Positions 20,808-28,285 are shown, counted from the first letter of the stretch. The stretch: DNA of 29,369 nucleotides from an uncultured Frankiales bacterium (GCA_946479905.1 CAMLIA010000027.1:1-29369); one strand, 5' to 3'. Notes: a model not told the origin generated them from the letters alone. A program made the numbers and translations.

Positions 20808-22070
20808 ATGAGCGAGTGGGGTCGGGTCACCGACGACGGCACGGTCTACGTCAAGACCGCGGACGGCGAGCGGGTCGTCGGCTCCTGGCACGCGGGACCG
20901 CCGGAGCAGGGGCTGGCGCACTTCGCGCGCCGGTACGAGCAGCTGGCCACCGAGGTCACCATCCTCGAGGCGCGGCTGCGCAGCGGCAACGGCGACCCGC
21001 GCGCGGTGGCGACCAGCGCGGAGCGGCTCAAGGAGGGGCTGCCCACGGCCGCGGCGGTCGGCGACCTCGAGTCCCTCGGCCGGCGGCTGGACGCCCTGCT
21101 GGAGAAGACCGCCTCCGCCGTCGAGGAGCACAAGCTCGCCCGCGCGGCGGCCAAGGAGCAGGCCGTCGAGCTGCTCACCGCCCTCGCCGAGGAGGCCGAG
21201 AAGCTCGCGGCCAGCTCGTCCTGGAAGGAGGCGGGGGAGCGACTGCGCACCCTCGGCCAGGACTGGAAGCGGATCACGGGGGTCGACAAGAAGACCGCCG
21301 ACGCCCTCTGGGAGCGGGTGGCCGCCGCGCGCACCCGGTTCGCGGAACGGCGTACCACGCACTTCGAGGCGCTGGAGAAGCAGCGCTCGGTGTCGCAGGA
21401 GCGCAAGGAGAAGCTCGTGAAGGAGGCCGAGAAGCTCGCCTCCTCCACCGACTGGAAGCCGACCGCTGAGACCTTCAAGCGGCTGATGTCGGACTGGAAG
21501 GCGGCCGGCCGCGCACCGCGCGAGGTCGAGGACACCCTGTGGAACGCCTTCAAGGCGGCCCAGGACACCTTCTTCCAGGCCCGCTCCGCCGCCTTCGCCG
21601 AGAAGGACGAGGAGTTCCGCGGCAACCAGAAGGTCAAGGAGGAGATCCTCGCCGAGGCGGAGGCCCTCGAGGTCCCCGGCGGCAAGGCCCGGCTGCGGCA
21701 GCTCCAGGAGAAGTGGGACGCCGCCGGCAAGGTCCCGCGCGAGGTCATGAAGTCGCTCGAGGACCGGTTCGCGAAGGTCGAGGAGAAGTTCCGCGGCGCC
21801 GCCGACACCTCGCACGTGAAGACCACCGAGTCGACCTTCGTCGTCCGGCTGCGCGAGAAGGTCGCCGACCTGGAGAAGAAGCTCGCCGCGGCCCAGGCCG
21901 CCGGCCGGCCGACCGGCGACCTCGAGGCGCAGCTCGAGACGCAGAAGCAGTGGCTCGCGCAGGCCGGCGTGCCGGTCGAGACGCCGGCGCCCGCCGCGCC
22001 GGCCGACGCTGGGCTGCAGGAGAAGCCGGCGAAGAAGCCGACGACCGCCTGGGTGCGCGCGGACGGCTAG
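20808..22070 (+). CDS. DUF349 repeat protein (cytoplasmic, helical)
   Basis: A 420-aa highly charged protein. The N-terminus (WGRVTDDGTVYVKTADGERVVG) is the beta-rich leader seen in actinobacterial DUF349 proteins. Three DUF349 units follow (about 120-190, 195-265, 270-340), each with E-A-E-x-L and W-K/W-D...A-G-x-x-P/T, then a coiled coil (VRLREKVADLEKKLAAAQ) and an Ala/Pro-rich tail ending KKPTTAWVRADG. No signal peptide. Function not established. ATG 20808 has GGGGAG 8 nt upstream. The stop TAG shares CTAG with the stop of the facing hydrolase gene. Confidence 0.85.
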   Translation: MSEWGRVTDDGTVYVKTADGERVVGSWHAGPPEQGLAHFARRYEQLATEVTILEARLRSGNGDPRAVATSAERLKEGLPTAAAVGDLESLGRRLDALLEKTASAVEEHKLARAAAKEQAVELLTALAEEAEKLAASSSWKEAGERLRTLGQDWKRITGVDKKTADALWERVAAARTRFAERRTTHFEALEKQRSVSQERKEKLVKEAEKLASSTDWKPTAETFKRLMSDWKAAGRAPREVEDTLWNAFKAAQDTFFQARSAAFAEKDEEFRGNQKVKEEILAEAEALEVPGGKARLRQLQEKWDAAGKVPREVMKSLEDRFAKVEEKFRGAADTSHVKTTESTFVVRLREKVADLEKKLAAAQAAGRPTGDLEAQLETQKQWLAQAGVPVETPAPAAPADAGLQEKPAKKPTTAWVRADG

Positions 22071-22756
22071 CGGACGTTGGCCTTGAGGAAGGCGACGGCG
22101 CGGTCCCAGGCGAGCTTCGCGTCGTCAGGGGAGTAGGTCCCCATCAGGTTCTCGTCGTTGTGGAACGCGTGCCCCGCGTCGTAGAAGAAGTACTCGACCT
22201 CGGCCCCCGACTCCGTGCGGATCTGCTCCTCCTGTGCCTTCGCCTGGTCCGGCGGGTACATCCCGTCCTGGTTGGCGTAGTGCCCCTGCACCTTCGCCCG
22301 CACCCCGGCGTAGGAGTCAGGGACGCCCGGCCCGACGCCGTAGAACGGCACTGCGGCGCTCACCCGCTCGCCCTGCTGGGCGGCCAGCTGCAGCACGAAC
22401 CCGCCGCCCATGCAGAACCCGATCGCCCCGACGGTCTTCGACGTCACGGCGTCGTGCTGCAGCAGGAAGTCGACGGCGCCGGCCAGGTCCTTGGCGGCCT
22501 GCTCGACCGGCAGCTCCGTGAGCAGCCGGCCGGCCTCCTCGGCGTCGTGGGTGGTCTTGCCGCCGAACAGGTCGGGGGCCAGCGCCACGAAGCCCTCGGC
22601 CGCCAGCCGGTCGGCGATCGAGGCGATGTGGTCGGTGAGGCCCCACCACTCCTGGATGACGATGACGCCCGGTCCGCTGCCGGACTCGGGGGTGGCGAGG
22701 TAGCCGTGGGCGGTGCCGCCGTTGCTCGGGAAGCTGGTGTTCTGGCGTGAGGTCAT
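22067..22756 (-). CDS. Dienelactone hydrolase family protein
   Basis: A 229-aa alpha/beta hydrolase. The DLH-type triad and its support are visible: QEWWGL (Glu that activates the nucleophile), GFCMGGG with Cys as nucleophile, Asp in ANQDGMYP and His in GHAFHN. Members open cyclic esters such as dienelactones; the physiological substrate here is unknown. ATG 22756 has AGGAA 7 nt upstream, which can be read as an SD or, as TAGGAA, as a -10 box overlapping the stop of the upstream PIG-L gene. It may therefore be translated from the PIG-L mRNA or from its own leaderless one. Confidence 0.87.
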   Translation of the reverse strand: MTSRQNTSFPSNGGTAHGYLATPESGSGPGVIVIQEWWGLTDHIASIADRLAAEGFVALAPDLFGGKTTHDAEEAGRLLTELPVEQAAKDLAGAVDFLLQHDAVTSKTVGAIGFCMGGGFVLQLAAQQGERVSAAVPFYGVGPGVPDSYAGVRAKVQGHYANQDGMYPPDQAKAQEEQIRTESGAEVEYFFYDAGHAFHNDENLMGTYSPDDAKLAWDRAVAFLKANVR

Positions 22757-22766
22757 GCCTGGCTTC

Positions 22767-23549
22767 CTACACCAAGGCGTGCACGTTCATCTCGTCGAGC
22801 AGGGCCCGTGGCCCGCGCCGCAGGTACCACTCCAGCTCGTAGGTCTCCGCGAACCGGTCGGCGAGCATGCCGGGCGTGATCTGGCTGGCGTGCGCCAGCA
22901 GGGCCGCCCGCTTGACGTCCAGCTCGCGGGCGGTGGCGGCCACGGCGACGCTGATCTCGGCCGTCACCCGGCCGTACTGCTCGTGGCCGCCGGCCTGGCC
23001 CACCACGTGGGCCCCGGCGAAGTGCAGGTGCTCCCGGTCGACGGTCGCGTCGTACGACGTGACGCCGGCCAGCCCGGCTGCGTGCCGGGCCAGCAGGTGC
23101 ACGGCCACGTGGTCGGGGTGGCCGTAGATGCCGTCGGCGTCGTAGCCCACGACCGCCTCCGCGCTCTCCGCCTCGACCAGCCGGGCGATCGTGCGGGCGA
23201 GCGCGGCCAGGTCGGAGCGCACCAGGGACCGCGGGTCGGTCCCGGCCGGGATGCCGCTGTCGTGCCGGCCCAGCAGCACCAGCCGCTGCACGCCGAGCAG
23301 GTCCGCGGCGAGCTCCAGCTCCTGGGTGCGGACGTCGCCGAGCGTGCGGCCGCCGAGCGGGATGCGCGGCTCGCCGAGCTCGCCGCCGGTCGCGGTGACG
23401 AGCACCACCCGGGCGCCGTTGTCGGCCAGCCGCCGGATCGTGGCGCCCGTGAAGATCGCCTCGTCGTCGGGGTGGGCGTGCACCACCACGACGGTGCGGC
23501 CGCGCAGGTCGGCCGGGGGTGCAGCAGGGGTGTCGAGCAGCAGGGACAT
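22767..23549 (-). CDS. PIG-L (LmbE/MshB-like) family N-deacetylase
   Basis: A 260-aa zinc-dependent deacetylase of the GlcNAc-PI/MshB/Mca superfamily. The metal site is complete: HAHPDDE near residue 25 and GHPDH near residue 150. RTQELELAADLLGVQRL and the DSG in RHDSGIP are the usual family landmarks. Superfamily members deacetylate sugars or mycothiol intermediates and S-conjugates. Which substrate applies cannot be read from the sequence, and the protein is somewhat shorter than typical MshB. The cysteine-rich upstream ORF hints at thiol metabolism. ATG 23549 has GGAAG 6 nt upstream, partly within a possible leader stem. Confidence 0.85.
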   Translation of the reverse strand: MSLLLDTPAAPPADLRGRTVVVVHAHPDDEAIFTGATIRRLADNGARVVLVTATGGELGEPRIPLGGRTLGDVRTQELELAADLLGVQRLVLLGRHDSGIPAGTDPRSLVRSDLAALARTIARLVEAESAEAVVGYDADGIYGHPDHVAVHLLARHAAGLAGVTSYDATVDREHLHFAGAHVVGQAGGHEQYGRVTAEISVAVAATARELDVKRAALLAHASQITPGMLADRFAETYELEWYLRRGPRALLDEMNVHALV

Positions 23550-23615
23550 CTGTCGCTTCCAGGGAGATGCGCCGTCGGGCGCGGGCTGTCGGGACGGGTG
23601 CAGGTCAGCGACAGC
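23550..23615 (-). promoter_or_regulatory. Attenuator-like leader: uORF Cys codons pair with the PIG-L start region
   Basis: In the RNA, CTGTCGCT from the last Cys/Arg codons and stop of the uORF (23614-23607) is exactly complementary to AGCGACAG directly before the PIG-L ATG (23557-23550), 8 bp. The same codons can instead pair with CGACAGC at 23591-23585 (GCTGTCG, 7 bp, 17-nt loop). A further small hairpin GCGCC-CGAC-GGCGC lies at 23569-23582. These alternatives would depend on where a ribosome sits in the uORF. Predicted by complementarity only. Confidence 0.4.
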
Positions 23616-23652
23616 AGCGACACGCGCGGCACGAGGGCACAGGCGCGGTCAT
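23605..23652 (-). CDS. Leaderless 15-aa cysteine-rich upstream ORF
   Basis: The encoded peptide is MTAPVPSCRACRCCR, with four Cys and four Arg in the last eight residues and adjacent Cys codons TGC TGT near the end. ATG 23652 follows TAGGAT by 6 nt, so the mRNA should start at or beside the ATG and be translated without an SD. It ends 55 nt before the PIG-L ATG. Polycysteine leaderless short ORFs are known in mycobacteria as cysteine-responsive attenuators of downstream genes. This one fits that pattern in promoter, size, position and Cys content. Too short for standard gene callers. Confidence 0.6.
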   Translation of the reverse strand: MTAPVPSCRACRCCR

Positions 23653-23658
23653 GCCCCC

Positions 23659-23664
23659 ATCCTA
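23659..23664 (-). promoter_or_regulatory. -10 box TAGGAT of the uORF-PIG-L transcript
   Basis: TAGGAT on the minus strand, 6 nt before ATG 23652. No convincing -35 is seen in the preceding 30 bases. Confidence 0.5.
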
Positions 23665-23713
23665 CCTTGCGTCCTCAGAAGTGGCCCCTTCGCTCAGCCT
23701 GGCCGTGAGGACG

Positions 23714-24319
23714 CTAGGAGGGGCGGTGGGCCACGATCGGGGTGGCGAGGGCGTGCTCGACGAAGGCGTCGTGGTCCTCGGCGTGCAGCATGCCCGCAGC
23801 CTCCAGCGCGGCCACCCCGTGCACCGTGGCCCAGCAGGTCCGGGCCAGGTCCTCGGCGGAGCCGCCGGTGAGCGCGCCGGCGTCCAGGCAGCGCTGCGCC
23901 TCCTCCACCACGAGCCCGAAGGTGCAGCTGCGGCCGTAGGCGCGGGTGTCGCGGGTCGGGGTGAACCCGGCGATGGCGCGGCCGAACATCACCGCGAAGA
24001 AGGCCGGCTCGGCGCGGGCGAACTCCAGGTAGGCCCGCCCGAGCGCCATCAGCCGCTCGGGGTCGCCCGGCGGTGGGGCGGCGGCCAGCGCCGCGGACAT
24101 CGCCGCGGACAGCCGGCGGAAGCCCTCGCCGTACAGCGCGTCGGCGAGGCCGGGCTTGCCGCCGAACAGGGTGTAGACGATCTGGGTCGAGCCGCCGGCG
24201 TCGGCGGCGATCCGGCGCAGCGACAGCCCGTGCGGCCCTTCCTCGGCCAGCACCCGGGCAGCGGCCTCGACGACCTGCCGGCGGCGGGCGTCCAGGTCGT
24301 CCTCGGGGGCGGTGGTCAT
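23714..24319 (-). CDS. TetR-family transcriptional regulator
   Basis: A 201-aa TetR repressor. The N-terminal HTH (RRQVVEAAARVLAEEG, then LSLRRIAADAGGSTQIVYTLFGGKPGL, residues about 13-58) has the family's canonical last-helix Y-x-x-F. The ligand domain includes EFARAEPAFFAVMFG, the WHG/TetR_C_33-like signature. It is divergent from an MFS exporter with a palindrome between them, so it most likely represses that exporter and responds to an exported compound. ATG 24319 has GGGAG about 9 nt upstream. An alternative leaderless ATG at 24358 (6 nt after TATAAC) would add 13 residues. Confidence 0.87.
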   Translation of the reverse strand: MTTAPEDDLDARRRQVVEAAARVLAEEGPHGLSLRRIAADAGGSTQIVYTLFGGKPGLADALYGEGFRRLSAAMSAALAAAPPPGDPERLMALGRAYLEFARAEPAFFAVMFGRAIAGFTPTRDTRAYGRSCTFGLVVEEAQRCLDAGALTGGSAEDLARTCWATVHGVAALEAAGMLHAEDHDAFVEHALATPIVAHRPS

Positions 24320-24356
24320 GGCGCCAGTCTCCCGGAAAGGGCTGGACAACGTCGTC

Positions 24357-24372
24357 ATAACACTGTTATACA
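24357..24372. promoter_or_regulatory. TetR operator palindrome over a bidirectional promoter
   Basis: ATAACA-C-TGTTAT (24357-24369) is a perfect 13-bp palindrome, very AT-rich for this DNA. It overlaps TATACA (24367-24372, 6 nt before the MFS ATG) and, on the other strand, TATAAC (24370-24365, 6 nt before ATG 24358). The two -10 boxes share TATA. A regulator bound here would block both promoters. Confidence 0.6.
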
Positions 24373-24378
24373 CGTGCC

Positions 24379-25782
24379 ATGACTCTCCTCGACTCCCCGG
24401 CGCCCGCTGTCGCGGACCGGGACGCCGTCGCTCCGCACGCCTGGAAGGTCCTCGCGGTCTCGGCAGCGGCGGTGTACGTCGTCTTCCTCGACGCGACGAT
24501 CGTCAACATCGCCTTCCCGGCGATCAGCGCGAGCTTCCCGACGGTGACCCGCAGCGGCCTGTCGTGGGTGCTGAACGCCTACGCCGTCGTCTTCGGGGCG
24601 CTGCTCGTCACGGCCGGCGGGTTGGCGGACGACCGCGGCCGCAAGCGGGTGTTCCTGTCCGGCCTGGTGGTGTTCGCCGCGGCGAGCGCGCTGTGCGGGA
24701 TCGCCCCGAGCGTTCCGCTGCTCGTCGCCGCGCGCGCCGTGCAGGCCGTGGGTGGTGCGCTGCTCGTCCCCGCCTCGCTCGCGCTGCTGCTGCCGGAGTT
24801 CCCGCTGGCCAAGCGCGCCACCGCTGTCGGCCTCTGGGGCGCCGTCGGCGCGGTCGCGGCGGCCACCGGCCCGTCGATCGGAGCGCTGCTGGTCGAGGGT
24901 CCCGGCTGGCGCTGGGTCTTCTACGTCAACCTCCCGTTCTGCGCGGTCGCCTGGTACTACGGCCGACGGATCCTCACCGAGTCCACGGGCCGGACCGGCG
25001 CCCGCCCCGACCTGCTCGGCGTCGCGCTGGTGACCGCCACCTTCGGCCTGCTCTCCCTGGGGCTGGTGCAGGGCGGCCAGTGGGGGTGGGGCAGCGTGCC
25101 CACCCTCGGCTGCTTCGCGGCCGCTCTCGCCCTCGCCCCGGCGCTGGTGAGCCGGGGTCTGCACGCGAGTCACCCTGCGCTGCCCGTCCGGCTGTTCGCG
25201 GTGCGGTCCTTCACGGCGGCCACCGCCGGCACGCTGCTCTACGGCACCGCGTTCTACGGCCAGATCCTCTGCAACGTGCTGTTCCTCAACGGCGTGTGGC
25301 ACTACTCGATCCTGCGCACCGCCGTGGCGATCCTGCCGAGCCCGCTGCTGGCGGCCGCCGTCGCGCCGGTCGCCGGCCGGCTCGCCGACCGCTACGGCTA
25401 CCGCACCGTGATCGTCCCGGGGGCGGCCCTGTTCGCCCTCGGCTCCCTCTACTACGCCTGGCAGACGACCCTGCACCCCGACTACCTCACGACGTTCCTC
25501 CCGGCGTCGCTGCTCGCGGGCGTGTCCATCGGGGCGGCGTTCAGCACGCTGGGCGCGGCCGCGTCGCAGTCGCTGCCGCCCGCGCAGTTCGGCGTCGGCT
25601 CCGCGGTCAGCTCGATGGCGCGCCAGCTCGGCGCGGTCATCGGTGTCGCCGTGCTGGTCGCCGTGCTCGGGACCCCGTCCCCGGCTCAGGCGCTGGGCGC
25701 CTTCCACGACGCCTGGCACGTGACCGCGGTCTTCGCCGCGCTCTGCACCGCCGTCAGCTGCGCCCTCCCGAAGCGCTTCTAG
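24379..25782 (+). CDS. MFS drug-efflux transporter (DHA2/EmrB-QacA type)
   Basis: A 467-aa proton-antiport exporter with about 14 membrane helices. Landmarks: LDATIVNIAFPAI in helix 1 (the DHA2 D-x-T-I-V-N-x-A-L-P signature), GGLADDRGRKRV (motif A), helix 4 ARAVQAVGGALLVPASLAL and the antiporter motif-C-like GAVGAVAAATGPSIGALL, then SWRW-like GWRWVFYVNLP. It exports lipophilic or cationic compounds; the actual drug is not readable. ATG 24379 has no SD and lies 6 nt after TATACA. It is probably repressed by the divergent TetR protein. Stop TAG shares CTAG with the trmB stop. Confidence 0.9.
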   Translation: MTLLDSPAPAVADRDAVAPHAWKVLAVSAAAVYVVFLDATIVNIAFPAISASFPTVTRSGLSWVLNAYAVVFGALLVTAGGLADDRGRKRVFLSGLVVFAAASALCGIAPSVPLLVAARAVQAVGGALLVPASLALLLPEFPLAKRATAVGLWGAVGAVAAATGPSIGALLVEGPGWRWVFYVNLPFCAVAWYYGRRILTESTGRTGARPDLLGVALVTATFGLLSLGLVQGGQWGWGSVPTLGCFAAALALAPALVSRGLHASHPALPVRLFAVRSFTAATAGTLLYGTAFYGQILCNVLFLNGVWHYSILRTAVAILPSPLLAAAVAPVAGRLADRYGYRTVIVPGAALFALGSLYYAWQTTLHPDYLTTFLPASLLAGVSIGAAFSTLGAAASQSLPPAQFGVGSAVSSMARQLGAVIGVAVLVAVLGTPSPAQALGAFHDAWHVTAVFAALCTAVSCALPKRF

Positions 25783-26393
25783 CCCGGCGGGCGGAAGACC
25801 AGGTCGACCGCCTCGCGGCCGTCCCGGTGGGCGCGGCGCTCGTAGCCGGTCAGCGGGCGGCCGCGCCGGTCCGCCGTCACGGTCCAGCCGGCGAGGGCCT
25901 CGCGGGCGTGCTCGGAGTACTCGGGACGGTCAGTGGCGAGGTGCAGGAAGCCCTCCGGCGCCAGCAGCCGCTCGAGCAGCGCGACGAACGTCGGCCGGAC
26001 CAGTCGCCGCTTGGCGTGCCGGGCCTTCGGCCACGGGTCGGGGAAGAAGAGGCGGACCTCCTCGAGAGACCCCGGTGGGAGCTGCTGGAGGAGGGGCACC
26101 GCATCGCCCTCGTGCACCCGAACGTGGGTGAGGCCCGCGGCCTCGAGGCGCCTGAGCAGCGCCGCGATCCCGGCCGGGTGGACGTCCACGGCGAGCAGCC
26201 GCCGCGGGTCCTGGGCGGCCATCAGCGCGGTCGCCTCGCCCATGCCGAAGCCGATCTCCACGACCTGCGGCCGGTACGACCCCAGCTCACTGATCCCGTG
26301 GACGGGCCACAGCCGCTCCAGAGCGGCCCGCGACGTCGGTCCGGTGCGCCCTCGTCGTACCAGGTAGCTCCGGATCTCCTGCTGCTCCTGCAC
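25779..26393 (-). CDS. trmB: tRNA (guanine-N7-)-methyltransferase
   Basis: A 204-aa TrmB enzyme, which makes 7-methylguanosine at position 46 of tRNA using SAM. Features: VEIGFGMGEAT (SAM site), LAVDVHPAG, the family hallmark LFFPDPWPKARHAKRR, LATDRPEYSE and the C-terminal TGYERRAHRDGR. Length is typical. GTG 26393 is chosen because TAGCGT lies 7 nt upstream; GTG 26402 would overlap that -10 box. The frame of the tRNA-binding basic patch after PDPWPK is intact. Confidence 0.92.
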   Translation of the reverse strand: MQEQQEIRSYLVRRGRTGPTSRAALERLWPVHGISELGSYRPQVVEIGFGMGEATALMAAQDPRRLLAVDVHPAGIAALLRRLEAAGLTHVRVHEGDAVPLLQQLPPGSLEEVRLFFPDPWPKARHAKRRLVRPTFVALLERLLAPEGFLHLATDRPEYSEHAREALAGWTVTADRRGRPLTGYERRAHRDGREAVDLVFRPPG

Positions 26394-26400
26394 CCGACCC

Positions 26401-26406
26401 ACGCTA
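26401..26406 (-). promoter_or_regulatory. -10 box TAGCGT for leaderless trmB
   Basis: TAGCGT on the minus strand, then 7 nt, then GTG 26393. It decides the trmB start. Confidence 0.5.
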
Positions 26407-26421
26407 GGCGCGGCTCCCGCG

Positions 26422-26471
26422 GATGTGTGCCGCTCCAGGCGGGATTCTCACGCGGAGGAGCGGCACGCATC
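26422..26471. repeat. Palindromic repeat unit 1 (50 bp)
   Basis: GATGTGTGCCGCTC (26422-26435) pairs with GAGCGGCACGCATC (26458-26471) through 14 bp with one G-T wobble, around a 22-nt loop containing TCACGCGG. Same length and plan as the second unit 62 bp downstream. Lies between trmB and the sigma-factor gene. Confidence 0.7.
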
Positions 26472-26483
26472 CCGACCCTGCCG

Positions 26484-26533
26484 GGTGTGTGCCGCTCGAC
26501 GCGGCACTGTCACGCGGGCGAGCGGCACACATC
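26484..26533. repeat. Palindromic repeat unit 2 (50 bp)
   Basis: GTGTGTGCCGCTCG (26485-26498) pairs with CGAGCGGCACACAT (26519-26532) with one G-T wobble at its outer side, around a loop that again contains TCACGCGG at the equivalent position. Direct-repeat copy of unit 1, separated by a 12-bp spacer. Confidence 0.7.
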
Positions 26534-26555
26534 GTCCGGGCTCGGGCGCCCGAAG

Positions 26556-26607
26556 TGCAGGAGGCCCGCCGGCACCCGGGGGGTGGTGTCGGCGGGCCGG
26601 TCCTGCA
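26556..26607 (-). terminator. Hairpin after the sigma-factor gene
   Basis: TGCAGGA + GGCCCGCCG (26556-26571) pairs with CGGCGGGCC + TCCTGCA (26590-26607) with a 2-nt bulge: 16 bp, 18-nt loop. It begins about 8 nt past the sigma-factor stop in the direction of transcription. No T-run follows, so it may terminate inefficiently or protect the 3' end. Confidence 0.5.
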
Positions 26608-26615
26608 GGGGCCTG

Positions 26616-28076
26616 TCAGGCCACGTACTCCTTGAGGCCGTCGGCGCGGCCCTCCATGCGGAGCTCGGCGAGGGTGTCGCGCTCGATCTGGCGGATCCGC
26701 TCGCGGGTCAGGCCGAGGTGGCGACCGACCTCGTCGAGGGTGCGCGGCCGGCCGTCGTCGAGGCCGAAGCGCATCCGGACGACGATCGCGCTGCGCTCAG
26801 GCAGGCTGTCGAGCACCTGCGAGAGCTGGGTCTGCAGCATCTGCGTCTCCATCGAGGCGACCGGGTCGACGGCCTCGGTGTCGGTGATGAAGTCACCGAG
26901 GGTGGCGTCGTCGTCGCCGACCGGGCTCTGCAGCGACAGCGTGTCGCGGCCGAAGGCGATGATCTCCTCGACCTTGGCAGCCGTCATCTCCAGCGGCAGG
27001 CCGATCTCCTCCGGGGAGGGGTCGCGGCCGAGCGACTGGGTGAGCTCGCGGCGGACCCGGGTCACCTTGGTGATGAGCTCGGCCATGTGCACGGGCACGC
27101 GGATGGTGCGGCCCTGGTCGGCCAGCGCGCGCTGCAGCGCCTGGCGGATCCACCAGGTGGCGTAGGTCGAGAACTTGTAGCCCTTGGCGTAGTCGAACTT
27201 CTCGACCGCGCGGACCAGGCCGAGGTTGCCCTCCTGGACCAGGTCGAGCAGGTCGAGGCCGCGGCCCTGGTAGCGCTTGGCCAGCGAGACCACGAGGCGC
27301 AGGTTGGCCTCGAGCAGGTGGCGCTTGGCCTTGTCGCCGTCGCGCATGACCCAGGTGAGGTCGCGCTTGGCGGTCGGGGTGAGCTTGAGGCCCTCCTCGG
27401 CGTTCTGGCGGAGCTTCTCGGCGGCGAACAGGCCCGCCTCGATGCGCTTGGCCAGGTCGACCTCCTCGACGGCGGTCAGGAGCGCGACGCGCCCGATCTC
27501 GCGGAGGTAGGCCTTGACCAGGTCGATGCCGGGGGGCGCCTCGTCGAGGGCGAGGGGGGCGTCCTCGTCGGCCTCCGCCTCGGCGGCCGCAGCAGCGGCC
27601 TCGTCCACGACCTCGGCCGCCGGAGCGGTCTCGGCCTCGGTGGTCTCCTTGGGGGCGGCCTTGCTGGTGGTGCGGGTCTTGCGGGTGGTGGTGCTCACGG
27701 TCTCGCTCACAGTCGTCTCGGTCTGCTCGGTCTGCTCGGTGACGGCGTCCTCGGCTGAGGCGGCGTCCGAGCCGGTGGTCGCGGGGGTGGTGCGCCCGGC
27801 CGGCCGGGTGGGGGCGGCCTTGCGGGCGGCCGCCGGGCGCGTGGTCGCGGCGGCGCGGCGGCTCTTCTTGGCGTCCGTCATGTCGCCCTCGGACCCGATG
27901 ACCAGCCCGCCCTCGGTCAGGCGCCGCAGCACGGCGCCGGCCTGGTCGGGCCCGATGCCGGCGTGCTCGAACGTGGCGCGCAGCTGGGCGAGGGACATCT
28001 GGCCCTCGGTGACAGCACGCTGGACCAGCGCCTCGAGCACGACATCGTTGTCGGCAGGGCGGGCAGCGGTGGGCAT
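26616..28076 (-). CDS. RpoD-family (group 1/2) RNA polymerase sigma factor with region 1.1
   Basis: A 486-aa sigma-70 protein. Residues about 9-62 form a region 1.1-like helical domain ([20 protein letters not shown]). Then come a Thr/Ala/Lys-rich and acidic linker (about 66-182), region 1.2 ([18 protein letters not shown]), regions 2.1-2.4 ([37 protein letters not shown]), region 3 ([20 protein letters not shown]) and region 4.2 with [11 protein letters not shown]. It selects promoters for RNA polymerase. Compared with the next sigma factor its regions 3-4 diverge ([32 protein letters not shown]), so it is probably the alternative, HrdA/C/D-like one. ATG 28076 has AAGGAGAG 6 nt upstream. Confidence 0.9.
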   Translation of the reverse strand: MPTAARPADNDVVLEALVQRAVTEGQMSLAQLRATFEHAGIGPDQAGAVLRRLTEGGLVIGSEGDMTDAKKSRRAAATTRPAAARKAAPTRPAGRTTPATTGSDAASAEDAVTEQTEQTETTVSETVSTTTRKTRTTSKAAPKETTEAETAPAAEVVDEAAAAAAEAEADEDAPLALDEAPPGIDLVKAYLREIGRVALLTAVEEVDLAKRIEAGLFAAEKLRQNAEEGLKLTPTAKRDLTWVMRDGDKAKRHLLEANLRLVVSLAKRYQGRGLDLLDLVQEGNLGLVRAVEKFDYAKGYKFSTYATWWIRQALQRALADQGRTIRVPVHMAELITKVTRVRRELTQSLGRDPSPEEIGLPLEMTAAKVEEIIAFGRDTLSLQSPVGDDDATLGDFITDTEAVDPVASMETQMLQTQLSQVLDSLPERSAIVVRMRFGLDDGRPRTLDEVGRHLGLTRERIRQIERDTLAELRMEGRADGLKEYVA

Positions 28077-28285
28077 GACGAGCTCTCCTTGAGGATCTTC
28101 GTGCGGGGGTTCGGTGCGGTTCGGTCGAGCGGAAGGGCGAGTACGCTGGGTGCGCGGACCGCACGTGCTCCGCGGATGGGCGCAGCGTGCGCTCACCCGT
28201 CTTGCACCAACGATCTCAGGCCTGCGGGTGTTCCACTAGTTACCGGCGGGTGAACTCCCTCACAGGGGCGTGACGGAACACTGTC

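Noticed and set aside
26422..26533. Tandem palindromes as a minimal CRISPR array
   Set aside because: Only two units, both internally palindromic over 50 bp, a 12-bp spacer, and no cas genes.
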